A DNA stretch of 64,000 nt. Source: an uncultured Pelagibacteraceae bacterium (GTDB lineage Bacteria > Pseudomonadota > Alphaproteobacteria > Pelagibacterales > Pelagibacteraceae). Positions within the stretch are counted from its first letter, which is position 1. Each line of letters opens with the position of its first letter. The notes under the pieces are model-generated. The model saw nothing but the letters and a program-made list of their open reading frames with translations, made no database searches and was not told the origin of the DNA. The stretch covers positions 1 to 64,000 of the forward strand of contig CACHTB010000003.1 in NCBI GenBank assembly GCA_902582735.1, written 5' to 3'. Positions 10,571 through 20,637 of this stretch are shown in pieces. Position numbers and translations under genes: made by a program.

Positions 10571-10733
10571 CGAAAAAAATATATTGAATTATTATTAATT
10601 GTGATAACTTTATCCAATAATTATTTAAAATGAGAACTTTTTCACCTCTGATTCGGACTAGTTTTAGACTATCTTTGTTCTTTTCAGGCAACAAAATATA
10701 GTAGGCAAACAAAAGATCATACTAAAAGTAGAA

Positions 10734-13220
10734 ATGTCAAAAAATAAAGTTACAGCAGTTCTTGGTCCAACAAATACTGGGAAAACTTTTCTAGCAATAG
10801 AAACTATGCTTTCCTTTGAGTCAGGAATGATTGGTTTCCCATTGAGATTATTAGCAAGAGAGGTCTATGACAAAATTATAAAAAAAATTGACTCATCAAA
10901 AGTAGCTCTAATAACAGGAGAGGAAAAGATTATCCCAATTAATGCAAAATATTTTCTTTGCACTGTAGAGTCAATGCCTATTGATAAAAATCTCGAGTTT
11001 GTGGGTGTAGATGAAATTCAAATGTGTAGCGATAATGAAAGGGGTCATATTTTTACAGATAGATTATTAAATCTTCGAGGAGAAAAATTAACAATGCTAA
11101 TGGGATCTAGTACAATAAAACCCATTTTACAAAAACTGACTGATGATATTGAATTTATTAATAAAGAAAGATTTTCAAAACTTTCATTCGGGGGACATAA
11201 AAAAATTTCAAGAATAGAGAGAAAAAGTGCTGTAATAGCTTTTTCAGCTGAAGAAGTTTATGCAATAGCTGAGCTCATTAGAAGACAAAAAGGTGGGGCT
11301 GCTATTGTTATGGGTTCACTAAGTCCAAAGACACGTAATGCTCAAGTTAGTTTGTATCAATCTGGGGACGTAGATTATTTAGTTGCAACTGATGCAATAG
11401 GAATGGGTATAAATATGGACTTAGATCAAGTTTTTTTTTCAAATATTAAAAAATTTGATGGTAAAAAATTGCGAAGACTTAATATTTCTGAAATAGGACA
11501 AATTGCTGGACGAGCTGGAAGATACTTAAACGATGGATCTTTTGGAATAACTGGTGAATGTAGTGAGATTAATCCTGAAGAAATTGAAGCATTAGAACAA
11601 CATAAATTTCCTGAAATACAGGAAATATTTTGGAGGAATTCAAAATTAAACTTTAGTAGTAAATTAAATTTAATTAAATCTCTTGAAGAGAAACCAGATA
11701 AAGAATGGCTTAGAAGAATTTATGAATGTGAAGATGAAAAGGCCTTAAAATATTTTTTAAAAGATGCACCTGACTTTGAAATTCTTGGGAATTCATATAA
11801 TTTAAAAATTTTATGGGAATGTTGCCAAATACCTGATTTTGTAAAGAAAACATATGGAAATCATTTAGAAATTATTAGTAAAGTTTTTAAATTTCTAACC
11901 AGTGAAAATAAAAGAATTCCAAATCAATATATGAAAGAACAGCTAGCTTCTTTAGATAAAATTGAGGGAAATGTTGACTCTATATCAAATAGAATTGCAA
12001 ATGTTAGAACATGGTCTTACGTTGCAAATAAAGCAAATTGGGTAGAAAATCAGGATTACTGGGTCGAAAGAGCAAAAAATCTTGAAGATAAACTTTCTGA
12101 TAGATTGCATGAAGAACTAACAAAAACTTTTATTGATAAAAGGGCAAGTGTGCTTGCTAGAGGGTTAAAACAAGATATCACTTTTAGCACTGAAATTATT
12201 GAGGATGAAAAAGTGATGATTAATAATCAATATATTGGGAATTTAAAAGGTTTAAAATTGCAGTTAGATTTAAAGGTTGATGCTCTAGATGCTGATATAA
12301 AATCTCTTAAAAAAGCAGCTAGACAAAATGTAAGTCCGGAAATAATCAAAAGAATAAATCAGATAATTGATACTGGATTAATAGAATTAAAAAAAGATTT
12401 TAAAATTTATTGGAAAAATAATCAAATAGCTAAATTATTACCAGGTGAAGATTATTTGAACCCAAAAGTACATCTACTTATAGACGATATGATTGAAAAT
12501 GACGAGAGAAGTAAACTTGATTTATTTATTCAAGGATGGATACAAAAAAAAATAAATACAGAATTAAAAAGCTTGGTTGATTTAAAAAATACTCAAGAAA
12601 AAAACTCAGACCTTAGAGCTTTAGCGTATCACCTATATGAAAACAATGGGGTTGTGAAGAGAGAAGATGTTTTATCTTATCTTAAAAAGCTTGATCAAAA
12701 TGAGAGGAAAAAGCTAAGAAATTTAGGAGTAAGATTTGGACGTTATCATATTTTTTTATTTAAATTATTTAAACCGAGCACAGTCTCTTTGAGAACTCTA
12801 TTGTGGAAAAATTATCATGAAAAAAATGAACAATTAGAACCTCCAACGTTTGGGTTAAACTTTTTGGAGCAAGATAAACCATCGAATAGAGAGTTTATGC
12901 TTTTATGTGGATTTGAGAAATTTGATAAGTTTTATGTAAGAATTGATATTCTAGAAAGGCTTTTTCTTATGATTTTTAATTCAAAAAATAAAAATAATGA
13001 CACAGAGATAAAACTGATACCTGACATGTTAAATTTATTAGGTTGTAATAAGGAAAATTTTACAAAACTATTAAATAAAATGAATTATAAAACTTTTGAA
13101 AAACAAAAAGGTCTTTACTTCAAGTATTTACCATCTAAAAAAGTATTTAAGAAAAAGAATGTAAATGAAAAAATTAAAGACAATCCTTTTCAAGTTTTGA
13201 AGCAACTTAATTTAGATTAA
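10734..13220 (+). CDS. SUV3-like DExH helicase
   Basis: GPTNTGKTFLAIE, VDEIQM, GQIAGRAGRY motifs. Confidence 0.88.
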   Translation: MSKNKVTAVLGPTNTGKTFLAIETMLSFESGMIGFPLRLLAREVYDKIIKKIDSSKVALITGEEKIIPINAKYFLCTVESMPIDKNLEFVGVDEIQMCSDNERGHIFTDRLLNLRGEKLTMLMGSSTIKPILQKLTDDIEFINKERFSKLSFGGHKKISRIERKSAVIAFSAEEVYAIAELIRRQKGGAAIVMGSLSPKTRNAQVSLYQSGDVDYLVATDAIGMGINMDLDQVFFSNIKKFDGKKLRRLNISEIGQIAGRAGRYLNDGSFGITGECSEINPEEIEALEQHKFPEIQEIFWRNSKLNFSSKLNLIKSLEEKPDKEWLRRIYECEDEKALKYFLKDAPDFEILGNSYNLKILWECCQIPDFVKKTYGNHLEIISKVFKFLTSENKRIPNQYMKEQLASLDKIEGNVDSISNRIANVRTWSYVANKANWVENQDYWVERAKNLEDKLSDRLHEELTKTFIDKRASVLARGLKQDITFSTEIIEDEKVMINNQYIGNLKGLKLQLDLKVDALDADIKSLKKAARQNVSPEIIKRINQIIDTGLIELKKDFKIYWKNNQIAKLLPGEDYLNPKVHLLIDDMIENDERSKLDLFIQGWIQKKINTELKSLVDLKNTQEKNSDLRALAYHLYENNGVVKREDVLSYLKKLDQNERKKLRNLGVRFGRYHIFLFKLFKPSTVSLRTLLWKNYHEKNEQLEPPTFGLNFLEQDKPSNREFMLLCGFEKFDKFYVRIDILERLFLMIFNSKNKNNDTEIKLIPDMLNLLGCNKENFTKLLNKMNYKTFEKQKGLYFKYLPSKKVFKKKNVNEKIKDNPFQVLKQLNLD

Positions 13221-13639
13221 TGTTTAACCTTTTTAAAAAAAATGAGAATTCCAAAGAAAATAATGTTTCTTTAATTGCCGTTTGCTCTTTATTAATTCAT
13301 TCAGCAAAAATTGATGAAAACTACACAGAAAAGGAAAAAAACATAATAATCAAAGCATTAATTGAAATGGGCGCAGAAGATGAAAATTTGGAGGAGATAA
13401 TTAGAGAGGCTGAAAAGAAAGAACAGGATTCAAATCAAATATTAGATTTTACAAAAAAGGTTAAAAACATAAGTGAAGACGAAAAAAAAATTATAATAGA
13501 AGCGTTGTGGAAGATTATTTACTCTGATGAAAATGCAGATGTTTATGAAACAAATCTAATGAGACGTTTATCAGGCTTGTTGTATTTAGATAATAAAGTA
13601 GTAGGTGATATCAAAGAAAAAGTTAAACAAAATCTATAA
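13220..13639 (+). CDS. TerB-like protein
   Basis: Helical acidic repeats [36 protein letters not shown]. Confidence 0.7.
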   Translation: MFNLFKKNENSKENNVSLIAVCSLLIHSAKIDENYTEKEKNIIIKALIEMGAEDENLEEIIREAEKKEQDSNQILDFTKKVKNISEDEKKIIIEALWKIIYSDENADVYETNLMRRLSGLLYLDNKVVGDIKEKVKQNL

Positions 13640-13968
13640 TGACATATCTTGTAAATGAAAAATGTATTAAGTGTAAACTGATGGATTGTGTTGAAGTTTG
13701 TCCAGTTGATTGTTTTTATGAAGGCAAAAATATGCTTGTAATTAAACCGGATGAGTGTATAGATTGTGGCGTTTGTGAGCCAGAGTGTCCAGTCGATGCT
13801 ATAGTTTCAGATACAGAGCCAGGAAGTGAAAAATGGCTTGAAATGAATACAAAGTACTCTGAAATTTGGCCAAACATAAACGAAAAAAAAGATCCCCCTA
13901 CGGATCATGAAAAATTTAAAAACGAAGATGATAAATTTGAAAAATATTTTAAAGAAAACATCCAATAA
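13639..13968 (+). CDS. fdxA: 7Fe/2[4Fe-4S]-type ferredoxin
   Basis: [37 protein letters not shown]. Confidence 0.93.
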   Translation: MTYLVNEKCIKCKLMDCVEVCPVDCFYEGKNMLVIKPDECIDCGVCEPECPVDAIVSDTEPGSEKWLEMNTKYSEIWPNINEKKDPPTDHEKFKNEDDKFEKYFKENIQ

Positions 13969-14761
13969 GAAAACTAAAGTAAAAACAAAAAAAGTCGTTA
14001 AAAAAAAAACAAAATTAGCAAAAATAAAAAAAGTTCCAAAAATAAATAAAGTTCTTAAAAAAACTAAAACAAGTAAAATATCTAAAAATCTATCTAAGCC
14101 AAAAAAAGTTGAAAAAGCTCAGGTAAAAACTGAGGCTTTAAGGATTCCAAAAAATAATGAACAAAAGCCGGAAATTAAAAAAGTAAAAAAACAAGAGACT
14201 GAAAAAAGGGAGTATAAAGTTAAAGATTATGTAGTTTACCCGAAACATGGTGTTGGTCAGATTACTGAATTCAAAAAGATTAACATTGGTGGAATTGATG
14301 TGGAGACATATATTTTAAAATTTGAGAAAGATAAAGCTAGTGGGATGGTCCCAGTGAACAAACAATCACATTTGAGGCCACTTGCAACAATAAATCAAGT
14401 AAACAAATGTATTAGTATTTTAAAGAGTAAACCTAAAATCAAAAGATCAATGTGGAGCAGAAGGGCACAGGAGTATGAAGCAAAAATATCATCAGGTAAA
14501 ATATATGAGCTTGCCGAAGTAGTAAGAGATCTTAACAAAGGAGACGATTTGATGATAGACCAATCATATAGTGAGAGACAACTTTTTGAAAAAGCTTACG
14601 ACAGGTTACTCACAGAATTTCAAATCGTAATAGGTACTAGTCTAGAAGATACTCAAAAAAAACTTGATAAAGCTCTCAAAAGAAACTTGGAGAAACAAAT
14701 TCAAAAAGTAGAAGCCAAACCTGCATCAGAAGATATTTCACAAGAAGCTGTAGTGGAATAA
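13907..14761 (+). CDS. carD: CarD-family transcriptional regulator with Lys-rich N-terminal extension (start may be 13928)
   Basis: [20 protein letters not shown] and [16 protein letters not shown]. Confidence 0.88.
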   Translation: MKNLKTKMINLKNILKKTSNKKTKVKTKKVVKKKTKLAKIKKVPKINKVLKKTKTSKISKNLSKPKKVEKAQVKTEALRIPKNNEQKPEIKKVKKQETEKREYKVKDYVVYPKHGVGQITEFKKINIGGIDVETYILKFEKDKASGMVPVNKQSHLRPLATINQVNKCISILKSKPKIKRSMWSRRAQEYEAKISSGKIYELAEVVRDLNKGDDLMIDQSYSERQLFEKAYDRLLTEFQIVIGTSLEDTQKKLDKALKRNLEKQIQKVEAKPASEDISQEAVVE

Positions 14762-14766
14762 AAAAA

Positions 14767-14797
14767 ACGCTTCTCACGCAAGCGCCATGAGAAGCGT
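14767..14797 (-). terminator. rho-independent terminator (10-bp perfect stem, U7 on the minus strand)
   Basis: ACGCTTCTCA...TGAGAAGCGT followed on minus strand by TTTTTTT. Confidence 0.75.
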
Positions 14798-14820
14798 AAT
14801 CAATTAAAAAGAATACTAAA

Positions 14821-14904
14821 CTATTTTCTTCTTTTCTTCTTAGCTTTTTTCTTAGCTTTTTTCTTAGTTTTCTTTTTAGCAGCTTTTTTTCTTCTTTTAG
14901 CCAT
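14821..14904 (-). CDS. 27-aa Lys/Arg/Ala-rich basic peptide MAKRRKKAAKKKTKKKAKKKAKKKRRK
   Basis: ATG..TAG ORF on minus strand with GGGAG Shine-Dalgarno-like sequence and a downstream terminator hairpin; below the ORF-track cutoff. Confidence 0.7.
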   Translation of the reverse strand: MAKRRKKAAKKKTKKKAKKKAKKKRRK

Positions 14905-15087
14905 CTTTAGCTCCCTTTTTTTTACGAATCTTTTTGATTCGTTTAGTTATTCTTTTTTTATTTTTTTTGAATAGTTATGTCAAATCTTTATTTGTTTTAA
15001 AAAAAAACTTAACTTTAGAAATTTTTTTTTAAATGTTATTTAAAAAAAGTTAAGTAAATTGCGATAAATAAACAATATAATTTTTTA

Positions 15088-16788
15088 TTAATATAAACTT
15101 TCAAATTTATTTTTAAATTTTTTAATTATTTTATATCTTTTTAACTTCATTGTTGGTGTTTGCATTCCATTTTCAATTGAAAATTTTTCTTCTGAAATAA
15201 AAAATTTTTTAATTTTTTCAACTTTTGTAAGGTTTTTATTTATTTTTTCTATTTCTTTTTGAATTTCTTCTTCATTAATATTTTTTTTTTCTTCACTAAG
15301 AACTAACATAGAGACCAAATAAGGTTTATTGTCTCCATAAACGATTGCTTGATCAATTAATTCTGAATTAACTAATTCATTTTCAATTTTTAACGGAGAA
15401 ATATTATCTCCTCCAGGTGTAACCAATATATCTTTCTTTCTGTCTGTAATCTTGAGGTAATCATTCTCAAATAAACCAATATCTCCTGTATGTAGCCAAC
15501 CGTCTTTTAACACTTTGTCTGTCTCTTCTTTATTATTCCAGTAGCCAAGCATTACATTCTCCCCTTTAACTAATATCTCACCATCTTGAGCTATTTTTAC
15601 CTCATTTCCTTTAAAAGGTGGTCCTACGGTTTCTACCCTAATATCATTAAATGGATTGCAGCTTACTACTGGAGAGGTTTCTGTTAATCCATAACCTTGT
15701 AATGTTGGTAGTCCAATTGCGTTAAGAAATATTCCGACATCTTTATCTAAAGGACCTCCACCAGAAACAAAAGCTTTCAGACTTCCTCCAAACTGAGACT
15801 TTATTTTTTTTCTAACAACAGTTTCAAGTATAAAATCAAAAAAATTATCAACTAATGTAAAATGTTGTTTATTGATTTTCTTTTTTCCAATTTGTAACAT
15901 TTTAGAAATTAATTTCTTTTTCAAACCTGTTGCTTTATTAAAAGCCGAATTAATTTTTTGATATAGGTTCTGATAAAATCTTGGAACAGCTGTCATTATA
16001 TGTGGTTTGCAATCATTCATATTTTTAATTAATTTCTCTATACTTTCGGCGTAGAATACTTTTGCACCTACACAAATTTGAACAAATTGAACTGCATGCT
16101 CGTAAGAATGTGACAATGGTAACCATGTTAAAAACCTAGAATTTTTAGAAACAATAGGTTCTAATATTTCCATTGCTCCCTCGCAATTATTAAGTATACC
16201 ACCATGACTTAATATTACGCCTTTTGGATTTCCTTGTGTCCCAGAGGTATAAATTATACATGCAGGATCTTTTCTTGAAATATCTATTTTAGATGGTGGG
16301 GTGTTAGAAGTATTATTTCCTAAATTTAAATTTTTAAAATTAAGATATTTACCTTTGTCAATTTTAAGATCTTCGAACGAAATAATTTTTTTAATTGAAG
16401 TATTATTTTTAAGTATATTTTCAATTTTAGAAAATTGATCTTGATTAGAAACAATCAAAACTTTTGGCTGGCAATCGTTAATAATATATTCATAATCTTT
16501 CTCAACATATGTAGTGTAGGCTGGAACTGTAATTGAACCTGACAACATGATCGAAAGATCGGAAATCATCCACTCTGGTCTATTTTCAGAAATTAGTAAG
16601 CATCTATCCCCCTTTTGATTAATATCACTTATCTCTTTTGAGAGTTTTAGAATGTTATTTTTTGTTTCCTCCCATGTAAAAGATCTTTGATTATTATTAA
16701 GAGGTATTAAAAAAATACTATTCTTATCTTGTAATTTGTATCTTTCGAAAAAGAGTTCTAATAAATTATTTATTTCACTTACTTTCAT
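15088..16788 (-). CDS. long-chain fatty acid-CoA ligase / AMP-dependent synthetase
   Basis: IIYTSGTQGNPKGV, LQGYGLTETSPV, GWLHTGDIG. Confidence 0.9.
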   Translation of the reverse strand: MKVSEINNLLELFFERYKLQDKNSIFLIPLNNNQRSFTWEETKNNILKLSKEISDINQKGDRCLLISENRPEWMISDLSIMLSGSITVPAYTTYVEKDYEYIINDCQPKVLIVSNQDQFSKIENILKNNTSIKKIISFEDLKIDKGKYLNFKNLNLGNNTSNTPPSKIDISRKDPACIIYTSGTQGNPKGVILSHGGILNNCEGAMEILEPIVSKNSRFLTWLPLSHSYEHAVQFVQICVGAKVFYAESIEKLIKNMNDCKPHIMTAVPRFYQNLYQKINSAFNKATGLKKKLISKMLQIGKKKINKQHFTLVDNFFDFILETVVRKKIKSQFGGSLKAFVSGGGPLDKDVGIFLNAIGLPTLQGYGLTETSPVVSCNPFNDIRVETVGPPFKGNEVKIAQDGEILVKGENVMLGYWNNKEETDKVLKDGWLHTGDIGLFENDYLKITDRKKDILVTPGGDNISPLKIENELVNSELIDQAIVYGDNKPYLVSMLVLSEEKKNINEEEIQKEIEKINKNLTKVEKIKKFFISEEKFSIENGMQTPTMKLKRYKIIKKFKNKFESLY

Positions 16789-16795
16789 AAATTTT

Positions 16796-16882
16796 TGGTG
16801 GGCAAAGAGAGAATCGAACTCTCACAGTATTGCTACTATTGGATTTTGAGTCCAACGCGTCTACCAGTTCCGCCATTCGCCC
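16796..16882 (-). tRNA. tRNA-Leu (anticodon CAA), CCA encoded
   Basis: Minus strand GGGCGAATGGCGGAACTGGTAGACGCGTTGGACTCAAAATCCAA...GAGAGTTCGATTCTCTCTTTGCCCACCA. Confidence 0.95.
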
Positions 16883-16946
16883 TCAGTCTAAAGACTGCAT
16901 TGATTTTAACAATAGTATTAAAACATTTATTATAATAAAAGAAAAT

Positions 16947-17555
16947 ATGTTTAAAGAGCTATATAGGAAATCAATTGAATTAGCTGCTCATAAAAGTTCA
17001 AAATTTTTTCTAGCTATTATATCATTTATAGAAAGTTTTATTTTTCCAATACCTCCAGATGTATTAATCATTCCAATGACAATAGCGAAAAGGTATGAAT
17101 GGTACAGAATAGCTCTAATCGCCACAATATCATCGGTACTGGGTGCATGCTTAGGATATCTAATTGGCTACATTTTTTTTAACGAAATAGGGTTAAAAAT
17201 ATTTGAATTATATGGTGTTGATAATGCATCTTTTTTAAAAGATAAGGTATCTAGTGAGGGAGGTGTCATCGCATGGATGACCTTACTTGGTATTGCGGGG
17301 TTTACGCCAATCCCTTTTAAACTATTAACTATTACTAGTGGCTTTGTGCATTTTAATATTTTTTATTTTATTATTATTTCTTTTCTAACCAGAGGATCTA
17401 GGTTTTTTTTAATAGCTTTTTTAATAGGAAATTTTGGTGCTGCCATGCGTAAAATTATTGAAAAAAAATTATTAAAAGTTTCAATAATTGCGTCTATTGT
17501 AATAATTATTTTCGCTTTATTAATATACAATTTTTTAGAAAATTTTATAGGTTAA
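16947..17555 (+). CDS. YqaA/DedA-family membrane protein
   Basis: FIESFIFPIPPDVLIIPM, GYLIGY, FTPIPFKLLTITSG; listed ORF start at 16830 lies inside the antisense tRNA so ATG 16947 preferred. Confidence 0.85.
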   Translation: MFKELYRKSIELAAHKSSKFFLAIISFIESFIFPIPPDVLIIPMTIAKRYEWYRIALIATISSVLGACLGYLIGYIFFNEIGLKIFELYGVDNASFLKDKVSSEGGVIAWMTLLGIAGFTPIPFKLLTITSGFVHFNIFYFIIISFLTRGSRFFLIAFLIGNFGAAMRKIIEKKLLKVSIIASIVIIIFALLIYNFLENFIG

Positions 17556-18031
17556 TGAATATTTTTTTAAGCAGAAAAAATTTCTATTTAGTAGTTTTAG
17601 GATATTCTATTTTAGCAATTATCTTTGCCTTATACTTAGAATATTATTTAAATTATAAGCCATGTATATTATGTCTTTATCAGAGAGTTCCTTTTATTTT
17701 AGCAATTTTTATAAGTTTTGTTGGATTTAATTTTCCAAAAAAAGATGAGGTATTGATTTTACTAATAACAACATTTGCTGTTGGTATGCTAATTTCTGGA
17801 TACCATTTTGGTATAGAAAACAATATTTTTGAAGAATTTAAGGGTTGCAGTAACAATTCTTTAAATATTACAGATAAAGCTGATTTATTAAAAAGTTTAA
17901 ATCAAACGTTACCAAGTTGTAAAGATATATCTTTTTCTTTATTTGGTATATCGCTAGCAGGATTAAACTTTTTGTCCTCTTTATTAATTCTTATTTATTC
18001 TGTAAGAACCCTTGTTTATGAAAAAAACTAA
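17555..18031 (+). CDS. dsbB: disulfide bond formation protein B
   Basis: YKPCILCLYQRVPF; four TM helices; later Cys pair. Confidence 0.87.
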   Translation: MNIFLSRKNFYLVVLGYSILAIIFALYLEYYLNYKPCILCLYQRVPFILAIFISFVGFNFPKKDEVLILLITTFAVGMLISGYHFGIENNIFEEFKGCSNNSLNITDKADLLKSLNQTLPSCKDISFSLFGISLAGLNFLSSLLILIYSVRTLVYEKN

Positions 18032-18551
18032 TTCAAAAAAAGTAGAGGAGTTCATTCGTGTAGATCATGCTGGAGAAAGAGGCGCAGTAAAGATTTATGA
18101 GGGACAACTCTTAGCTCTAAAAACAATCTGTAAAGATAGCAAGCTTGAAAAAATAATTGAAGAAATGAAAGTTCATGAACTAGAGCACAAAAATTATTTC
18201 GAAGCTGAAATAAAAAAAAGGGATATTTCACCAACAAAACTATTGCCGATCTGGGATTTATTGGGTGTGGGTTTAGGATTTGGATCAACAATTTTAGGCA
18301 GAAAAGCTGCCATGTTGTGCACAGCATCTGTTGAAGAGGTGATTGATAAACATTATAAAGATCAAATTGATCAACTTGGATCAGATGAAGAAGAGTTAAA
18401 AAATAAAATTACTAAATTTAGACAAGATGAACTTCACCATAAGGATATTGCATACGAAAAAGGTGCCACAAAAAAAGGTTTATACTCCTTATTGGACAAG
18501 ATAATTAAAACTGGTTCTAAAGTTGCAATAAAGATTTCTGAAAAAATATAA
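18012..18551 (+). CDS. coq7: demethoxyubiquinone hydroxylase
   Basis: IRVDHAGERGAVKIYEGQL, EVHELEH-type and ELHHKDIA diiron motifs. Confidence 0.93.
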   Translation: MFMKKTNSKKVEEFIRVDHAGERGAVKIYEGQLLALKTICKDSKLEKIIEEMKVHELEHKNYFEAEIKKRDISPTKLLPIWDLLGVGLGFGSTILGRKAAMLCTASVEEVIDKHYKDQIDQLGSDEEELKNKITKFRQDELHHKDIAYEKGATKKGLYSLLDKIIKTGSKVAIKISEKI

Positions 18552-19121
18552 TTAAGGCTCTAACTCTACATCCCAGTATAGATAATCCATCCAGCTTTTA
18601 TGCAAAAAGTTAGGCGGGAAATTTTTACCATTTTTATGAAGATCTTCAGTGGTTGGTTCGTACGGCCATTGAAAAAGAGACATTCCAGAACTTTTAAGAA
18701 GTCTGCCTCCTTTTTTTACATTGCATGACGAGCATGCTGTTACCACATTATTCCAATCAGTTTTTCCACCTTTAGACCTTGGTAGCAAATGATCAAAGGT
18801 TAGCTCATTTTTACTTCCACAATATTGGCAACTAAACTTATCTCTTAAAAATACGTTAAACCTTGTAAAATTTGGATTTGCTTGAGGTTTGATAAATGAT
18901 TTCAAAGCTATTACACTAGGTAATTTCATACTGTAAGAAGGACTTCTTACAGTTCGATCATAATAGCTTACAATTGAAACTCTATCTAAAAAAACAGACT
19001 TAATAGAATCTTGCCAACTCCATAATGATAATGGATAATAACTTAAAGGTCGGTAATCAGCATTTAGGACTAATGCTGGACATTTTTCTAATGATAGATT
19101 TTGATCAGAATTAAAAACCAT
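18552..19121 (-). CDS. HNH endonuclease
   Basis: CQYCGSKNELTFDHLLPRSKGGKTDWNNVVTACSSCN. Confidence 0.92.
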   Translation of the reverse strand: MVFNSDQNLSLEKCPALVLNADYRPLSYYPLSLWSWQDSIKSVFLDRVSIVSYYDRTVRSPSYSMKLPSVIALKSFIKPQANPNFTRFNVFLRDKFSCQYCGSKNELTFDHLLPRSKGGKTDWNNVVTACSSCNVKKGGRLLKSSGMSLFQWPYEPTTEDLHKNGKNFPPNFLHKSWMDYLYWDVELEP

Positions 19122-19182
19122 ACTAAAGTTTATCTTATATAAATTTTTATTTCAATCCAGGATATTTAATAAAAAATTTATA

Positions 19183-19839
19183 TTATGCTTTTAAATTTTT
19201 TTTTATAAAATTTAATGCCGCACTTGATGCTTCAATTGGGATATGATGGCCGCAATTTTCTATCATTAAAGTTTGAATATTTAATTTATTTCTAATTAAA
19301 AAGTCTTTTGCATCTAATAAGTAATTTGGAGATACTACTTCATCTAAATTTCCGTGAATAAGCATAATTTTTGGTTTTGATTTTAATCTTAATGATATAT
19401 CGTCCTTACTTATAATTTTTCCTGAAAAACCAACCACACAATTGAAACTTTCTTCGGATGTTAGTCCAATATTTAATGACATCATGCACCCTTGGCTAAA
19501 ACCAGAAATACAAATTTGAGAATTTTCAAGATTATATGTGTCTTTAATTTCTTCGATAAATTTATTTATTATATTTTCTGCTTTATGGGCTTCATTAAGA
19601 ACATAATTTTCATCGTCCTTTGATAAATCAAACCACTGGAAACCTACTGGATTGATAGGGCAGGTTTCGTGACCATCTGGACATAAGAATACTGTGTTTT
19701 TTAAAAACCTTTTCCAATTGAGAGTTAGCATACTAATATCTTTACCATCACCACCATAACCATGAAGTAAAATAACTGCATTTTTAATTTTCTCACCTTC
19801 TTCTGGTTTTACAATTGTTGTATTCAGGCAAAATGTCAT
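19183..19839 (-). CDS. alpha/beta hydrolase (phospholipase/carboxylesterase family)
   Basis: VILLHGYGGDG, ISGFSQGCMMSLN, IHGNLDEVV. Confidence 0.88.
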   Translation of the reverse strand: MTFCLNTTIVKPEEGEKIKNAVILLHGYGGDGKDISMLTLNWKRFLKNTVFLCPDGHETCPINPVGFQWFDLSKDDENYVLNEAHKAENIINKFIEEIKDTYNLENSQICISGFSQGCMMSLNIGLTSEESFNCVVGFSGKIISKDDISLRLKSKPKIMLIHGNLDEVVSPNYLLDAKDFLIRNKLNIQTLMIENCGHHIPIEASSAALNFIKKNLKA

Positions 19840-19888
19840 AGAGAATTAATTATGTTTTTTTATTTTAAAAAGAAACTACAATCAAATA

Positions 19889-20089
19889 ATGGTTTCAGAA
19901 ATTTTAGTAAAAATCGTAGCAGTCATTTTGCTCATTTCAGTAGCAGTTGTTTTGATTTTAGGGATCAAAACTTTATTTAAGGGAAATGAAGATAAAAAAT
20001 ATTCAAATAAACTTATGCAATTAAGAGTTTTACTTCAGTTCTTTGCTATCATTGTCCTGGTAGGTTTGGCTTATTTTTTTAAGAATTAA
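19889..20089 (+). CDS. twin-transmembrane HIG1-domain-like protein
   Basis: KYSNKLMQLRVLLQFFAI between two TM helices. Confidence 0.75.
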   Translation: MVSEILVKIVAVILLISVAVVLILGIKTLFKGNEDKKYSNKLMQLRVLLQFFAIIVLVGLAYFFKN

Positions 20090-20615
20090 CTATACTCTTT
20101 AACCATTCTAAAAATTGTTTATCTAAAAAGTCAATTGATCCAAGTATTCTAGATATCTCATGTCCTTCTTTATCTAATATAATAGTTGTTGGTACTCCTC
20201 TTAGTTTAAACTTTTTTGCAAGATCTCCGCTTGGGCCACTAAATATTTCTAAATTGTCTATGCCGAGTTCATCGAAAAAAATTTTAGATTTTTCATATTC
20301 CTCTTCACCAATATTAATAGGGATTATATTTATTTTTTTTAACTCAGAAATATTTTTTATATTATTCAGAGATGGCATTTCCTCCTTGCAAGGCGCACAC
20401 CAAGTTGCCCAAAAATTAATTAAACTTATATTATTCTTAAACTCTTCTAGAGTTTTTTTGTTATTAAGTGAGTCAAAAAAGTAAACTTCTTTAATTATTT
20501 TTTTTTCTTTATGAATTATCAAGTTTTTAATATCAGGTTGATCTATTGAATATGAGGTTCCAGATGATATTAAGTATAGAAAAATAGTAAAATAATAAAA
20601 ATTTTTAAATTTCAT
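20079..20615 (-). CDS. TlpA-like thioredoxin-fold protein
   Basis: NFWATWCAPCKEEMPSL, RGVPTTIILD. Confidence 0.9.
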   Translation of the reverse strand: MKFKNFYYFTIFLYLISSGTSYSIDQPDIKNLIIHKEKKIIKEVYFFDSLNNKKTLEEFKNNISLINFWATWCAPCKEEMPSLNNIKNISELKKINIIPINIGEEEYEKSKIFFDELGIDNLEIFSGPSGDLAKKFKLRGVPTTIILDKEGHEISRILGSIDFLDKQFLEWLKSIVNS

Positions 20616-20637
20616 TTAATAAGAATGATTAATTATC

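Noticed and set aside
10512-10712. 66-aa minus-strand ORF upstream of acetoacetyl-CoA synthetase
   Set aside because: Overlaps the synthetase start in another frame, no recognisable family, likely chance ORF.
16830-16946. N-terminal extension of the YqaA/DedA-like ORF (MLLLDFESNASTSS...)
   Set aside because: This segment is the antisense of tRNA-Leu; ATG at 16947 fits the membrane protein better.
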